Assembly: GCF_029813785.1 (NCBI RefSeq)
Contig: NZ_JARVKY010000012.1
Span: forward strand, 62,001 to 126,000
Origin: Streptomyces sp. DH41
GTDB taxonomy: Bacteria; Actinomycetota; Actinomycetes; Streptomycetales; Streptomycetaceae
Direction: 5' to 3'
Length of the DNA: 64,000 nucleotides
The translations under genes and the position numbers were made by a program. Below the pieces are notes generated by a model, which searched no databases, had not been told where the DNA came from, and saw only the letters and a list, made by a program, of their open reading frames with translations. Shown one piece after another: positions 1 to 8,775 of this stretch; position 1 is the stretch's first letter, and every line of letters begins with the position of its first letter.

Positions 1-70
1 CCGGGCCTGCGGTCGGTCTACTCGCCGGCGGCGCCGTCCGCGCCCGGGTAGGCGGGCGCGGCGCGCACCG

Positions 71-523
71 TCATCCGAAGGCCTTCACGGCCTGGTAGTA
101 CGTCCACGCCGTGCTGTTGCAGGCGGCCTTGGTGGCGCTGCCGTAGCGGGCGCAGACTCGTTTGAGGTCCTCGTAGAAGGCGCTGTCGAGGCGGGACTTG
201 TGGGCGCTGAAGGAGCCCGCGTCCTTGTAGTTGCGGTAGCCGAAGTCGTGCCGTGCGCAGGAGGTGCTGAACGGGAAGCCGAACGGGTTGTCCGGCGAGG
301 AGGAGCAGTAGTCGGTGGTCCAGTCGAACCCGTAGGCGGCCCAGGCGGACTGGTTCGACCGCGCGGCGGTCCAGGCGTTGTAGCTCGACGCGCTGGTCTG
401 GGTCCAGTTCGCCAGGACCTGCGGTTTGTCGGCGGGGGCTGCGTCGGCGGTCGCAGCGGTGGCGACGACGGTGGTCACGGCCAGGGCCGAGGCGGCGAGT
501 CCGGTGGCGAGTCTGCGGCGCAT
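71..523 (-). CDS. Secreted phospholipase A2
   Basis: Hydrolyses the sn-2 acyl ester of phospholipids outside the cell. A 28-residue signal peptide (RRR n-region, Ala/Thr-rich core) ends at ADA|AP and leaves a 122-residue mature protein, the length of the Streptomyces violaceoruber enzyme, which it closely resembles from memory. In mature numbering the catalytic His and a calcium ligand are H64-D65 in CARHDFGY, the second catalytic Asp is D85, and D43 would bind calcium. Residue 44, which offers a backbone carbonyl to calcium, is Tyr where I recall Leu. Four cysteines can form two disulfides. ATG at 523 is chosen because GGAGGT lies just upstream; the frame stays open to 571 without another ribosome site. 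A TTGACA lies on this strand at 571-576, without a clear -10. Confidence 0.95.
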   Translation of the reverse strand: MRRRLATGLAASALAVTTVVATAATADAAPADKPQVLANWTQTSASSYNAWTAARSNQSAWAAYGFDWTTDYCSSSPDNPFGFPFSTSCARHDFGYRNYKDAGSFSAHKSRLDSAFYEDLKRVCARYGSATKAACNSTAWTYYQAVKAFG

Positions 524-751
524 TCCACACCTCCATGAGGCTGCGACCCGCCCATCGGGCCGCAGGTTCATGTCAAGATGATGCGCATCCCGGCCACCCC
601 TTCACACATCTGTCGCCCTAATGGGCCATGAACTCTTCGGCCCGGCAGGGGATCGGGGACTGAACAGTCGCCGTCCCGGGCTGACTCGCGATCAACTCCC
701 TTGCACAAGAGTGCGCCACGTCGACCTTCGCGAGCCGCACCGTGCGTCGGG

Positions 752-1510
752 CTACTCCCCCTGGTACGGCAGCGTCGTCCCCGGCAGCGCGTACTCGTCG
801 CGGCGGCCGCACATGCCGTGGCCGCCGCGCCGGGTGGGCGCGGTCTCGTAGGCGGTGGCGTCGGCGAGGTACGCCGGGTCGCCGTCGGTGAGAGCGTCGA
901 GCTGGGCGCCGGTGCGCTCGACGGTGGCCAGCGCGCCGGCCCGCCACAGTTCCCGCCAGCCGGGCACCCTGCCGCGCACCAGGTGGGCGGCGGCCCGCTG
1001 GAACTCCCGGTACGGGCCGGCGTCCCCGGCGACGAGAGCCTCGCGCAGGGGAAGGTAGCCCTCGACGGCGAGGTCTCTGCGGCGCCGGGCCGCCGCCTCC
1101 GTCTCCGGTCCGGTGCCGGGCGGCAGCGAGGCCGCGGCGGCGTACGCCTCCGGGTCGGCCAGCACCTCGGGCGGGAAGGTGAAGACGGCGTCCCCGGCCT
1201 CGGGCAGGCCGCTGTTCTGCATCAGCACCGTGACGCGCAGATCGCCGCCCCGCACCATGCGGTGCGCCGTGCCCGGCGTGAACCAGGCGACCGTACCGGG
1301 CTCCAGCGGGATGTCACGGTAGCCGTCGGGGCTCAGCGTCTGCACCGCGCCGTGTCCGCCGGTGACGACGTACGCCTCCGTGCACACCAGGTGCAGATGC
1401 GGGCTGCCGCCGCGGACCCCGTCGACGGCCTCCCAGTCGTAGGCGCTCAGGTGGGACAGGCCGACCGCTCCGGGCAGGGGGCGGGGAAGCCCGGGCGTGG
1501 CACCGCTCAC
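752..1510 (-). CDS. Cupin domain protein, last gene of the DUF6807 operon
   Basis: A 252-residue protein with one cupin fold near the N terminus. Motif 1 is SPHLHLVCTEAYVVTGG (two His and a Glu as metal ligands) and motif 2 is PGTVAWFTPGTAHR. The rest, about residues 110-250, is helical and Arg/Ala-rich with no domain I know. The GTG start at 1510 overlaps the TGA of the DUF6807 gene as GTGA, so translation is probably coupled; a GTG one codon earlier is also possible. It is the third gene of a three-gene operon with a Gfo/Idh oxidoreductase and a DUF6807 protein, which suggests work on a sugar or sugar acid. Substrate and reaction are unknown. Confidence 0.85.
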   Translation of the reverse strand: MSGATPGLPRPLPGAVGLSHLSAYDWEAVDGVRGGSPHLHLVCTEAYVVTGGHGAVQTLSPDGYRDIPLEPGTVAWFTPGTAHRMVRGGDLRVTVLMQNSGLPEAGDAVFTFPPEVLADPEAYAAAASLPPGTGPETEAAARRRRDLAVEGYLPLREALVAGDAGPYREFQRAAAHLVRGRVPGWRELWRAGALATVERTGAQLDALTDGDPAYLADATAYETAPTRRGGHGMCGRRDEYALPGTTLPYQGE

Positions 1511-2448
1511 CACGGCAGGCTCGCCAGGTACGTCCCCACCCGGTCGGTGTCCCAGGCGCCGTCGGCCACCACGACGCGATAGCGGTAGGCGAAGGACTCG
1601 CCCGGCGGCAGCTCGAACTCCTCGAAGAACGCCCAGGAGAACGCCACGGTGGGGATCGGCTCGGCGCGTACGAACCAGTGGGAGGGGTGGATCGCGGTCT
1701 GCTCGTCGAGGTTCCCGGGCGCGTGGGCGAAGACGAGCGTGGAGTGGGCGTCGACGTCGTCGTGCTCGGTGGTGAAGGCGAGCCACGGGCTCCGGGTGCC
1801 CATCAACTCCCCGGCGCCGACGCCCGCGTTCGCGTCGGTGTCCTGGGCGAAGACGTCGCCTCCCGTGAAGTCGCGGGAGCCGCGCCACTGGAGGCCGGTG
1901 TAGCCGGCCATCTCGCGGCCGGCGGTGGTCGGGGAGCCGAACACCAGGGACTCGGGGCGGGTGTTGGTGAGCCGGATCGTCCAGTCCAGGGCCCAGGCGC
2001 CGGCCTCCTCGTCCACCGAGTGGACGGTGAGGCCGCGCTCCTCGCGGGCCCACTCGGCACCGCCGTTCTCGATCCAGGTGAGGTTCTCGGTGATGGCGAG
2101 CAGGTCGTCCTCGACCTTGAAGCCGGGGAAACCGTCGTGCCGCATCGAGCCGATGCGCTCGGGCAGGGGCAGGTAGCCCTCGCCGTGGACATAGCTGTTG
2201 CCGCCCCAGAAGTTCTGGCCGGAGAGGTGACTGGCCGTCATCTGCAGGCCCTTGTGCCAGCGGTGGTCGCTCGGGCGGTAGCCGGTCACCGTGCGTCCGG
2301 CGAGGGTGCGCACCGGGTGGGCGTACGGCTTGCGGGACTCGAAGGGCTCGGGGTCGGGGCGGTAGACGTAGCGGAGGATCTCGGTGCCGTTCGGCGCGGT
2401 GACCGCGATGTGGTCGCCGTGGGTGTGGCTGACGCGGAGGGAACTCAT
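1507..2448 (-). CDS. DUF6807 (PmoA-like) family protein
   Basis: A 313-residue protein of the family annotated as DUF6807 or 'methane oxygenase PmoA-like'. That name comes from a weak similarity and does not mean methane oxidation. Conserved-looking stretches are HRWHKGLQMT (about residues 60-70), NFWGGNSYVHGEGY and GLQWRGSRDFTGGDVF. No signal peptide or membrane segment is seen, so it is cytoplasmic. The fold is expected to resemble a sugar-mutarotase-like beta-sandwich (family knowledge). ATG 2448 overlaps the TGA of the upstream oxidoreductase as ATGA, and its own TGA overlaps the cupin start as GTGA. Linkage to Gfo/Idh dehydrogenases is common for this family and points to carbohydrate catabolism; the actual activity is not known. 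Confidence 0.85.
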   Translation of the reverse strand: MSSLRVSHTHGDHIAVTAPNGTEILRYVYRPDPEPFESRKPYAHPVRTLAGRTVTGYRPSDHRWHKGLQMTASHLSGQNFWGGNSYVHGEGYLPLPERIGSMRHDGFPGFKVEDDLLAITENLTWIENGGAEWAREERGLTVHSVDEEAGAWALDWTIRLTNTRPESLVFGSPTTAGREMAGYTGLQWRGSRDFTGGDVFAQDTDANAGVGAGELMGTRSPWLAFTTEHDDVDAHSTLVFAHAPGNLDEQTAIHPSHWFVRAEPIPTVAFSWAFFEEFELPPGESFAYRYRVVVADGAWDTDRVGTYLASLPW

Positions 2449-3560
2449 GCGCGCTCCTCGGGGGCCCAGTCGGGGTGGTCGCCGTGCATGGCCGCGTGGA
2501 AGGGGTCCCCGGGCGCGATCTCGCCCGCGAGGACCGGCTGTCCGGTGAACGCCGCCTTGTACAGGGCGGCGGCGAACTCCAGCGTGGCGCGGGCGTCCGG
2601 ACCGCTGCCGGGCGGCCGCACGCCGGCGTCCCAGGCATCCAGTACGGCGCCGAGCTGTGCGGTGTGCGAACTGGGCACGTCCGTCGCCGGGGTGCGCCAG
2701 GCGGCGGCGCGTCGAGGGGTGACGTGCCGGGCCGGAGTGTAGGTCCAGTCGTCGTTGCGGTGTCCGTACAGGTGCGTCAACTCGACCGTGGCGTCGGCGC
2801 AGTCGACGCGTACGCGGCTCACCTCGTCCGGGGAGAGGACGCTGTTGACGACGGTGGCGAGGGCGCCGTTCTCGAACCGCACCAGGGCGGTGGAGACGTC
2901 CTCGCTCTCGGTGTCGTGGACCAGCCGCGACGCCATGGCCCGCACCTCCGCCCACGGGCCGAGCAGGTGCAGCAGCAGGTCGTACTGGTGGATGCCGTGG
3001 CCCATGGTCGGGCCGCCGCCCTCGGTGGACCAGCGTCCGCGCCACGGCACCGTGTAGTAGGCGGCGTCGCGGTGCCAGGTCGTCTGGCAGTGCGCGACCA
3101 GCGGGGCGCCCAGCTCGCCGCCCGCGATCAGTTCCCGGGCGTGCGCGGCCCCTGAGCCGTACCGGTGCTGGAAGACCACGGACGCGTACGCGCCGGACGC
3201 CTCCTCGGCGGCGGCGATGTCGTCGTACTCGGCGAGGGAGAGACACAGCGGCTTCTCGCACAGCACCCAGGCACCCGCCTTGAGCGCGGCCACCGTCTGC
3301 TCCCGGTGCAGGGACGGCGGCGTACCGACGAGGACGAGGTCGGGGCGTACGGCGTCCAGCATGGCGCCCATCGACGTGTACCCGGCGACGTCGCCGCCCG
3401 CCTCGGCCCGGAAGGCGTCGAGCCGGCCCTGGTCCACGTCCACGGCGGTGACCAGTTCGGTCCGGTCGGCGTGGGCCGTGAGGGCGGCCAGGTGACTGCC
3501 GGTGACGATGGCTCCGGTACCGACCACGGCGACCCGGCGGCGGGCTGGGCGTGGGGACAT
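2445..3560 (-). CDS. Gfo/Idh/MocA family NAD(P)-dependent oxidoreductase
   Basis: A 371-residue dehydrogenase of the glucose-fructose oxidoreductase/inositol dehydrogenase type. The Rossmann fold starts at VAVVGTGAIVTGSHL (about residues 11-25). The family's EKP signature, containing the catalytic Lys, is in LCEKPLCLS, and a later segment GHGIHQYDLLLHLLG supplies the active-site His. It should oxidise or reduce a sugar, polyol or sugar derivative with NAD(P). ATG 3560 is preceded by a clear GAGGAGG; the frame is open to 3620 but lacks another site. It is the first gene of the operon with DUF6807 and cupin proteins (ATGA overlap at its end). A 12-bp LacI-type palindrome lies 47 bases upstream. 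Confidence 0.92.
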   Translation of the reverse strand: MSPRPARRRVAVVGTGAIVTGSHLAALTAHADRTELVTAVDVDQGRLDAFRAEAGGDVAGYTSMGAMLDAVRPDLVLVGTPPSLHREQTVAALKAGAWVLCEKPLCLSLAEYDDIAAAEEASGAYASVVFQHRYGSGAAHARELIAGGELGAPLVAHCQTTWHRDAAYYTVPWRGRWSTEGGGPTMGHGIHQYDLLLHLLGPWAEVRAMASRLVHDTESEDVSTALVRFENGALATVVNSVLSPDEVSRVRVDCADATVELTHLYGHRNDDWTYTPARHVTPRRAAAWRTPATDVPSSHTAQLGAVLDAWDAGVRPPGSGPDARATLEFAAALYKAAFTGQPVLAGEIAPGDPFHAAMHGDHPDWAPEERA

Positions 3561-3606
3561 GCGGTCCTCCTCGGACGCCGGCGCACGCCAGGCACGTACG
3601 CCGCTA

Positions 3607-3618
3607 GAAAGCGCTTTC
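3607..3618. promoter_or_regulatory. LacI-type operator candidate before the Gfo/Idh-DUF6807-cupin operon
   Basis: GAAAGCGCTTTC is a perfect 12-bp palindrome with the central CG and flanking AA/TT typical of LacI/GalR-family operators. It lies in the intergenic region between the oxidoreductase start (3560, leftward) and dpsC (3772, rightward), nearer the oxidoreductase. The palindrome is seen; the regulator is inferred. Confidence 0.6.
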
Positions 3619-3771
3619 ACTCCGGCAGACCCTAGGCGGGGAGCGAATGCCTGGACAACCCCCCAGCGTTTGCGGGCTCGGCATGCGGCTGGTCGACTGT
3701 CGCCGGGGGGACCGGAGGCGGTCGTACCGCGCCGGCGCAGTCTTCAGTCCTCGTCCCGAAGGAGTTCAGGC

Positions 3772-4365
3772 GTGAGCAACCCCAAGTCGACGTCCGTGGA
3801 GCACCGGTCCGACGGCAGCCAGCCCTGGCTGCACCAGAAGGGCCGGACCATCCAGGAGTTCGGCACCGTCAAGCAGTTCCCCGTGGCGCTGACCATGGAG
3901 ACCCGCCTCTACTCCTGCCAGCGGCTCAACAAGGTCCTGGCGGACACCCGGATCCTGCACGACCTGTACAAGAAGTACCACTGGCTCATGCGCGGGGCGA
4001 CGTTCTACCAGCTGCACCTGCTGCTGGACAAGCACGCGGGCGAGCAGCTGGAGCTGATCGACACCATCGCCGAGCGCGTCCAGACGCTCGGCGGCGTCGC
4101 GATCGGCGACCCCCGCCACGTCGCCGAGATCACCACCGTGCCGCGTCCGCCGGACGGGGTGGAGGAGGTCCCGTCGATGCTGTCGCGGCTGCTGGAGGCG
4201 CACGAGCTGATCCTGGCCGACTGCCACGACGCCGCCGGCCGCACTCAGGAGCTCGGCGACGACGGCACCAACGACCTTCTCGTCTCCGAGGTCGTGCGCA
4301 CCAACGAGCTGCAGGCGTGGTTCGTGGCGGAGCATCTGGTGGACACGCCGCTGGTGCACGCCTGA
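3772..4365 (+). CDS. dpsC: Dps-family ferritin, DpsC type
   Basis: A miniferritin that oxidises and stores iron and protects DNA in stress or stationary phase. The intersubunit ferroxidase ligands are all present with the family spacing: H70, H82, D86, D97 and E101. An N-terminal tail of about 40 residues precedes the ferritin bundle, and the 197-residue sequence matches my memory of S. coelicolor DpsC rather than DpsA or DpsB. GTG at 3772 has AAGGAG about 7 bases upstream. Transcribed away from the Gfo/Idh operon and followed by an imperfect triple repeat of GACCACCGC at 4391-4417. I did not find a convincing sigma-B-type promoter. Confidence 0.93.
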   Translation: MSNPKSTSVEHRSDGSQPWLHQKGRTIQEFGTVKQFPVALTMETRLYSCQRLNKVLADTRILHDLYKKYHWLMRGATFYQLHLLLDKHAGEQLELIDTIAERVQTLGGVAIGDPRHVAEITTVPRPPDGVEEVPSMLSRLLEAHELILADCHDAAGRTQELGDDGTNDLLVSEVVRTNELQAWFVAEHLVDTPLVHA

Positions 4366-4507
4366 CCGCGATCCTGATTCCGTCGCACGCGACCACCGCG
4401 ACCACCGCGACCACCTCGGCCCGCCGGGCCGCCGGTCACGCTCCGTGCTCCCCCGGGCGACGGCGCTCTTGATGCCCTTTCGCCCCGGCCGTGAAAGCGT
4501 CCGTGAC

Positions 4508-5584
4508 ATGGCCCACATGTCCCACGGCGCCCATGCCCAGCCTCCGACGCGCGGGCAGCGGTGGTCCACGTTCCGGCAGTCGCCGTTCTGGCCGGCCACC
4601 GTGCTGGTGCTGATCCTCGCGGCGGCCGCGGGTCTCTTCGCGGGCTCGTACACCTACTCGATGGCGGATCCGACGCCGCATTCGATCCCCACCGCCGTGG
4701 TCGGCTCGTACGAAGAGGCCCGTGGCCAGGCCTTCCTGGGCGGCCTGGAGAAGGCACTGAACGCCTCGGTCAAGGTGCGTCCCTACGGCGGTGAGGCCGA
4801 GGCCCGGGAGGCGATGCAGGACCAGGAGGTCTTCGCGATCTTCGAGCTGCGCGACGACGGACGGACCGCCGTGCTCGACCTGTCCAGCGCGTCGGGCGCC
4901 TCGGTCGCACAGGTACTGGCCGACACGGCACCGGCCGTGGGGAAGAAGACCGGTGTCGAGGTCACCGTCCGGGACATCAACCCCTTGCAGGAGGGCGACC
5001 CGCGCGGCCTGGCGATCTTCTACATCTCCCTGGCCGCGGTGATCATCGGCTTCGTCGGGGCGATCCAGCTGAGCGTGCACGCGCGCTCCCTGACTCCGTT
5101 CGAACGCATCCTCTTCACGATCGCCTACGCGCTGCTCGGCGGGTTCGCGATCGCCGCGACCGTGGACTGGCTGCTGGGAGCGCTCGACCTGCCGTTCGTC
5201 GAGTCGTGGCTGATCCTGGCGCTCACCATGTTCGCGTCCGGCATGGTCTTCACGATGTTCAACACCCTGTTCGGACGCTGGGCGATGCTGCCGACCTGGG
5301 GGCTGATGGTGCTCCTCGGCAATCCCTCGTCCGGCGGCGCGGTGTCCTGGCCGCTGCTGCCGTCCCCGCTGGGGGCGATCGGCCAGTGGCTGCCGCCGGG
5401 GGCCTCGGTCAACGCGCAGCACACGGCGGTGTACTTCCAGGGCCACCAGCACGCGTTCCCGTTCCTCGTGCTGGGCGGGTGGGCGCTGCTGTCCTGCGCG
5501 GTCTTCTGGATCTGGCGGCACCGTCATCCCGGCGGGCGGGACAAGAAGCCGCCCGAACACGCGCCGGAGGCCGCCGCGTCCTGA
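4508..5584 (+). CDS. Multi-pass membrane protein, ABC-2/YhgE-like
   Basis: A 358-residue membrane protein. A His/Met-rich N terminus (MAHMSHGAHAQ) leads into one membrane helix at about residues 27-45. An extracytoplasmic domain of about 140 residues follows, then five or six membrane segments from about residue 180 to 345, and a charged tail. This layout is that of the YhgE/Pip and ABC-2 permease-like group (DUF3533-like). No ATPase gene is adjacent, so an export role is only inferred. ATG 4508 has no strong ribosome site; ATG 4472 or 4517 in the same frame are alternatives. It ends 34 bases from the convergent PucR gene. Confidence 0.75.
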   Translation: MAHMSHGAHAQPPTRGQRWSTFRQSPFWPATVLVLILAAAAGLFAGSYTYSMADPTPHSIPTAVVGSYEEARGQAFLGGLEKALNASVKVRPYGGEAEAREAMQDQEVFAIFELRDDGRTAVLDLSSASGASVAQVLADTAPAVGKKTGVEVTVRDINPLQEGDPRGLAIFYISLAAVIIGFVGAIQLSVHARSLTPFERILFTIAYALLGGFAIAATVDWLLGALDLPFVESWLILALTMFASGMVFTMFNTLFGRWAMLPTWGLMVLLGNPSSGGAVSWPLLPSPLGAIGQWLPPGASVNAQHTAVYFQGHQHAFPFLVLGGWALLSCAVFWIWRHRHPGGRDKKPPEHAPEAAAS

Positions 5585-5618
5585 GGTTCCCCGGGCGCCG
5601 GCCGGACACGGCGGCTTC

Positions 5619-7163
5619 TCAGGGGGAGGTCAGGGCGCGGCACGCCATCTGGAGGGCGAGCCGGTTGCCGGGGTCGTCCAGAGCGACGCCGAGGCGTTCG
5701 CGGACCTGGCGCAGTCTGGCGGTGACGGTGTTGCGGTGCAGGCCCAGGGCACGGGCGGTGGCGGCGGCGGAGCCCCCGTTCTCCAGGAAGACACGCAGGG
5801 TGGTCAGCAGGTGGGCGTGCGCGGTGTCGCGCAGTGGGGCGAGCGCGGTCTCGGCGAAGGCGCGGGTGATGTCGGACTGCTGCCAGGCGGCCAGCAGTCT
5901 GCCCACGCCGAGTTCGTCGGTGTGCTCCACGGACGGCCGGAACTCCCGGGCGGCCGCGAGACGCGCCGCGTTGCGGGCCTCGGTCAGGGTGTCCGCGAGG
6001 CCGCCGGAGCCCTGGCGGGGCCAGCCGATACCGGCCACCAGCCGCCAGGCGGCGGGCAGCTCGGCCAGCGCCCTGCGGACCTGACGCAGCAGCAGCCGGG
6101 GTTCGTCGCCGGCGGGCCGGCGGCTGCTGCTGGACCACAGCGCCCAGTCGCCGTCGCCCTCGGCCACCGCCTGGGTGGTGACGCCCTGCCGGGCCAGGGC
6201 GGCGAGCAGCGGTGCGGGGACGGTGTCCGGGCGGTCGACGGCGGGCGGCTGCTCGGCTCGCACGGCCAGACCGACGTGCCAGTCCTCGAGGCGCCAGCCG
6301 AGGGCGACCGCCTGCTCGACGGCCTCCCGGCTGACGGTGCCCCGGCCGGTGACGACCTCCGTCAGCAGGCGGCGGCGGACGGCGCTGTCGTGGTCGGCGC
6401 GGGTGCGGGCTCCGGCGAGCCAGGACCGGACGAAGGGTTCGAGTACGGCGAGGCCCAGCGCGACGGTGTCGGCGCGTTCCTCGTCGGCCGGTTCGACGGG
6501 CCACACCAGCCACGCGGTGACCGGCGCGGTGCCGCCCGGCCGGTCCCCGGCCGACGGGACGGCGTGCACCGGGTGCGCGAGGAGGCCGGGGGTGCGCTGG
6601 GGCACGGCGAGTTCCGGGCGCAGGGCGCCCGGAACCACCGGGTCGCCGACGATGGCTCCCCCGTCGGGGGTGACGAGGCTGACGGCGGCGGCGAGCACCG
6701 TACGGGCCGTGGCGATCAGGTCCGGTCCCTCGGTGCGGGTGGCGAGCCGGCGGACCAGGGTCTCGACGGTGCGGGCCCGCGTCACCTCGGGAGCGCGGAC
6801 CCGCAGGGTGAGATCGAGGGCGAGCCGGAACGGGTCGTCGGTGGCGGCCCACAGCACGGGAATCCGCAGCCGGTCGGCCAGCCGTACGGCGGACAGCGGC
6901 GGCCGGGCGGTGTCGTCGGCGGTGACGCACAGCGCCGCGGCACCGGCCTCCTGGGCGCGGCGGACGAGGGCGTCGAGCCGGTAGGCGGGCGTGGCGTCCC
7001 GTACGTCGCAGAGGACCAGGTGACCGTCGACGGCGGTGAGGGTGCCCCGGTAGGCGGTGACGTCGCGCACGGGCCGATCCAGCCCGGCATGCCCGGCCAG
7101 TGTGCGGGCGTCCCGAAGCAAGGGGTCGGCCAGCAGGCCGGCGACGTCGGGGGTCGAGGTCAT
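5619..7163 (-). CDS. PucR-family transcriptional regulator
   Basis: A 514-residue regulator. The N-terminal PucR domain covers about residues 5-125, a GGDEF-like middle domain follows, and the C-terminal helix-turn-helix contains NGGSAAATARALGLHRNT at about residues 460-480. PucR proteins commonly control purine, hydantoin or amine catabolism. The next genes upstream on the same strand encode DUF917 and HyuA-like proteins, so it is the natural candidate regulator of that cluster. ATG 7163 follows a GGAGG; longer starts in this frame lack one. It is separated from the DUF917 gene by 411 bases and probably has its own promoter. Confidence 0.92.
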   Translation of the reverse strand: MTSTPDVAGLLADPLLRDARTLAGHAGLDRPVRDVTAYRGTLTAVDGHLVLCDVRDATPAYRLDALVRRAQEAGAAALCVTADDTARPPLSAVRLADRLRIPVLWAATDDPFRLALDLTLRVRAPEVTRARTVETLVRRLATRTEGPDLIATARTVLAAAVSLVTPDGGAIVGDPVVPGALRPELAVPQRTPGLLAHPVHAVPSAGDRPGGTAPVTAWLVWPVEPADEERADTVALGLAVLEPFVRSWLAGARTRADHDSAVRRRLLTEVVTGRGTVSREAVEQAVALGWRLEDWHVGLAVRAEQPPAVDRPDTVPAPLLAALARQGVTTQAVAEGDGDWALWSSSSRRPAGDEPRLLLRQVRRALAELPAAWRLVAGIGWPRQGSGGLADTLTEARNAARLAAAREFRPSVEHTDELGVGRLLAAWQQSDITRAFAETALAPLRDTAHAHLLTTLRVFLENGGSAAATARALGLHRNTVTARLRQVRERLGVALDDPGNRLALQMACRALTSP

Positions 7164-7574
7164 CACGGGCCTCCGGGCGCGCCCCGGCCACGACTCCGGT
7201 CCGGCCGGCCGGGGGCGGCGGCCTCGCCGGTGGGCGGGCCGCCGCCCACCGAGACGGATCCGACGGTTGCACAAGCGTTCCGGCCGGCCGACCGGCCCCG
7301 GCTCTCCGGGGCCACGCCGACGGCCACGAGAGCCTGCCGGATGGGCGACCAGCCGCGGAGGCGGCCCGGACGGCCGGGCACGCGGCCACGACCTCGGTAC
7401 CGCCGGCCGAACGGATGACCGCAGCGCCGGTGCGGGTGTCCGGACGCACAGCCGCGACCGAAACGGTTCGGGCCACCACGGCGCCGGTCACAGGCCGTCA
7501 CGGCGGGGCGGGCCGGGGAGTCGTGCGCCACCGGGTCGGCCGGCCCGGTGGTCTGTGGGACGGCGCGCCTCCGC
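7164..7574. other. Intergenic gap before the PucR gene
   Basis: These 411 bases separate the DUF917 stop from the PucR start. They are extremely GC-rich and open in several frames, but no frame gives a protein I recognise or a start with a good ribosome site. The PucR promoter should lie here. I see no clear operator dyad. Confidence 0.5.
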
Positions 7575-8765
7575 TCACCGCTGCGCACCCCGCCCACCTC
7601 CGCCCGAGGACGTGCCGCCGAAGGGGGAGGCGGCGGGGACGCCGCGGCCGAACGGACGCGCGGCGGCCACGGAGGCCGGTGCCAGGTCGAGGCCGAAGGC
7701 CGTCGGGCCGACCAGCGGATCGGCCTCGGGGGGCCAGTCGTGGAGGGCGGGGAGGCGGAGCAGGACCAGGTGGCGACCGGTACGGAGCTGATCGGCGCGC
7801 AGGGGCCGGCGACCGTTGGGGTCGACGGCGGCGATGATCTGAGGGCCGACGGCGCGGGTGACGCCGTCCACGGTCACGGCCAGGTACTCGTCCAGCAGGT
7901 CCACACGGACCACGGCACCGGTGCGCCCGTCGACGAGGGTGGCCCAGCCGGGGGTCAGGTCCTGGCGGGGGACGATCTCCTCGGCGCGGCCGACGGCCAG
8001 CAGCTCGGCGCCCAGCGCGGTGGCCAGGCCCTCGGGCGTGCCGCCCGCGTCCTGCGCGGCGCGGAGGCGGTCGCCGAGGCCGAGGCAGGCGGAGACGGAG
8101 CCGCGCACCCCGATGGCCGCGAGCCGGGAGGCGGGCAGCGGGTGGACGGCGAGGGCCGCGGCCCCGCCGAGGGCGAGGACGTTGGCGCGCAGCAGCCGTT
8201 CGGCGGAGCGGCGTGCGCACTCCCGGACGACGACGGTGTCCCCGCCGGTGCCGACCAGGACGAGCGGCGCGGGGTCCACGCCGTGCAGGGCGGCCACGGT
8301 CTGGTCGATGCGGGGAAAGGCGCGTCCCATGAGGTCGCCGTCGACGAGCGGCAGGCCCAGCCGGGCGGCGGCGACCGCGGCGACGACGGCGTTGAGTCCG
8401 CCGATCTCGATGACGCCGACCGCGCCCGCCCTGCCACCCGCGACCTCGGCGGCGGTGCGTACCGCGTGCGCGAAGTCGTCGGGATCGGCGAGCCGTTCGG
8501 CCAGTACGTCGGGTGCGCCGACGAGTCCGGCGTGGACGACGAGGGTGTCCGGCTCCAGGGCGGTGGCGGGGACGAGCGGCACCGGACCGGCGGCCAGCTC
8601 GCGGCGCAGCAGCAGCGCGCCGGTGGCCACCTCTCCCCCGCCGCCGGAGCCCAGCAGCGTGGCCCCGGCGGCCAGCGCCGGCACCCGCGCGGCGGTCAGC
8701 GGCGCGGGTGACGCGGGCGAAGGGGCCTGGGCGGGCGTGCGGGCCTCGGCGGGCGTGCGGGTCAC
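7575..8765 (-). CDS. DUF917 (S-methyl-thiohydantoin desulfurase-like) protein, copy 1
   Basis: A 396-residue member of the DUF917 family, renamed in Pfam after S-methyl thiohydantoin desulfurase. Family landmarks are the glycine-rich ATLLGSGGGGEVATG near residue 35 and EIGGLNAVVAAVAAARLG followed by DGDLMGRAFPRID. Compared with copy 2 it carries an Ala/Pro/Thr-rich leader of about 25 residues and a Gly/Ser-rich tail. It starts 10 bases after copy 2 ends, so the two are one transcript with the HyuA-like gene. The tandem pair may form a heteromeric enzyme, or one may be accessory. The real substrate is unknown; hydantoin-type rings are the best inference. Confidence 0.85.
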   Translation of the reverse strand: MTRTPAEARTPAQAPSPASPAPLTAARVPALAAGATLLGSGGGGEVATGALLLRRELAAGPVPLVPATALEPDTLVVHAGLVGAPDVLAERLADPDDFAHAVRTAAEVAGGRAGAVGVIEIGGLNAVVAAVAAARLGLPLVDGDLMGRAFPRIDQTVAALHGVDPAPLVLVGTGGDTVVVRECARRSAERLLRANVLALGGAAALAVHPLPASRLAAIGVRGSVSACLGLGDRLRAAQDAGGTPEGLATALGAELLAVGRAEEIVPRQDLTPGWATLVDGRTGAVVRVDLLDEYLAVTVDGVTRAVGPQIIAAVDPNGRRPLRADQLRTGRHLVLLRLPALHDWPPEADPLVGPTAFGLDLAPASVAAARPFGRGVPAASPFGGTSSGGGGRGAQR

Positions 8766-8775
8766 CCTTCGATCA

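Noticed and set aside
18..73. An 18-codon frame whose ATG overlaps the phospholipase stop as ATGA
   Set aside because: Too short, unfamiliar and without support beyond the overlap.
752..2638. A 628-codon minus-strand open frame
   Set aside because: Only its last 252 codons are a protein (cupin); the first part is the out-of-frame shadow of the DUF6807 gene, Arg/Pro-rich without family features.
4391..4417. Three GACCACCGC units after dpsC
   Set aside because: Third unit is imperfect and the run is short; likely chance in GC-rich DNA.
7057..7837. Long open frames across the gap before the PucR gene
   Set aside because: Arg/Pro/Gly-rich composition, no conserved motif and no start with a ribosome site; typical of chance open frames in this GC range.
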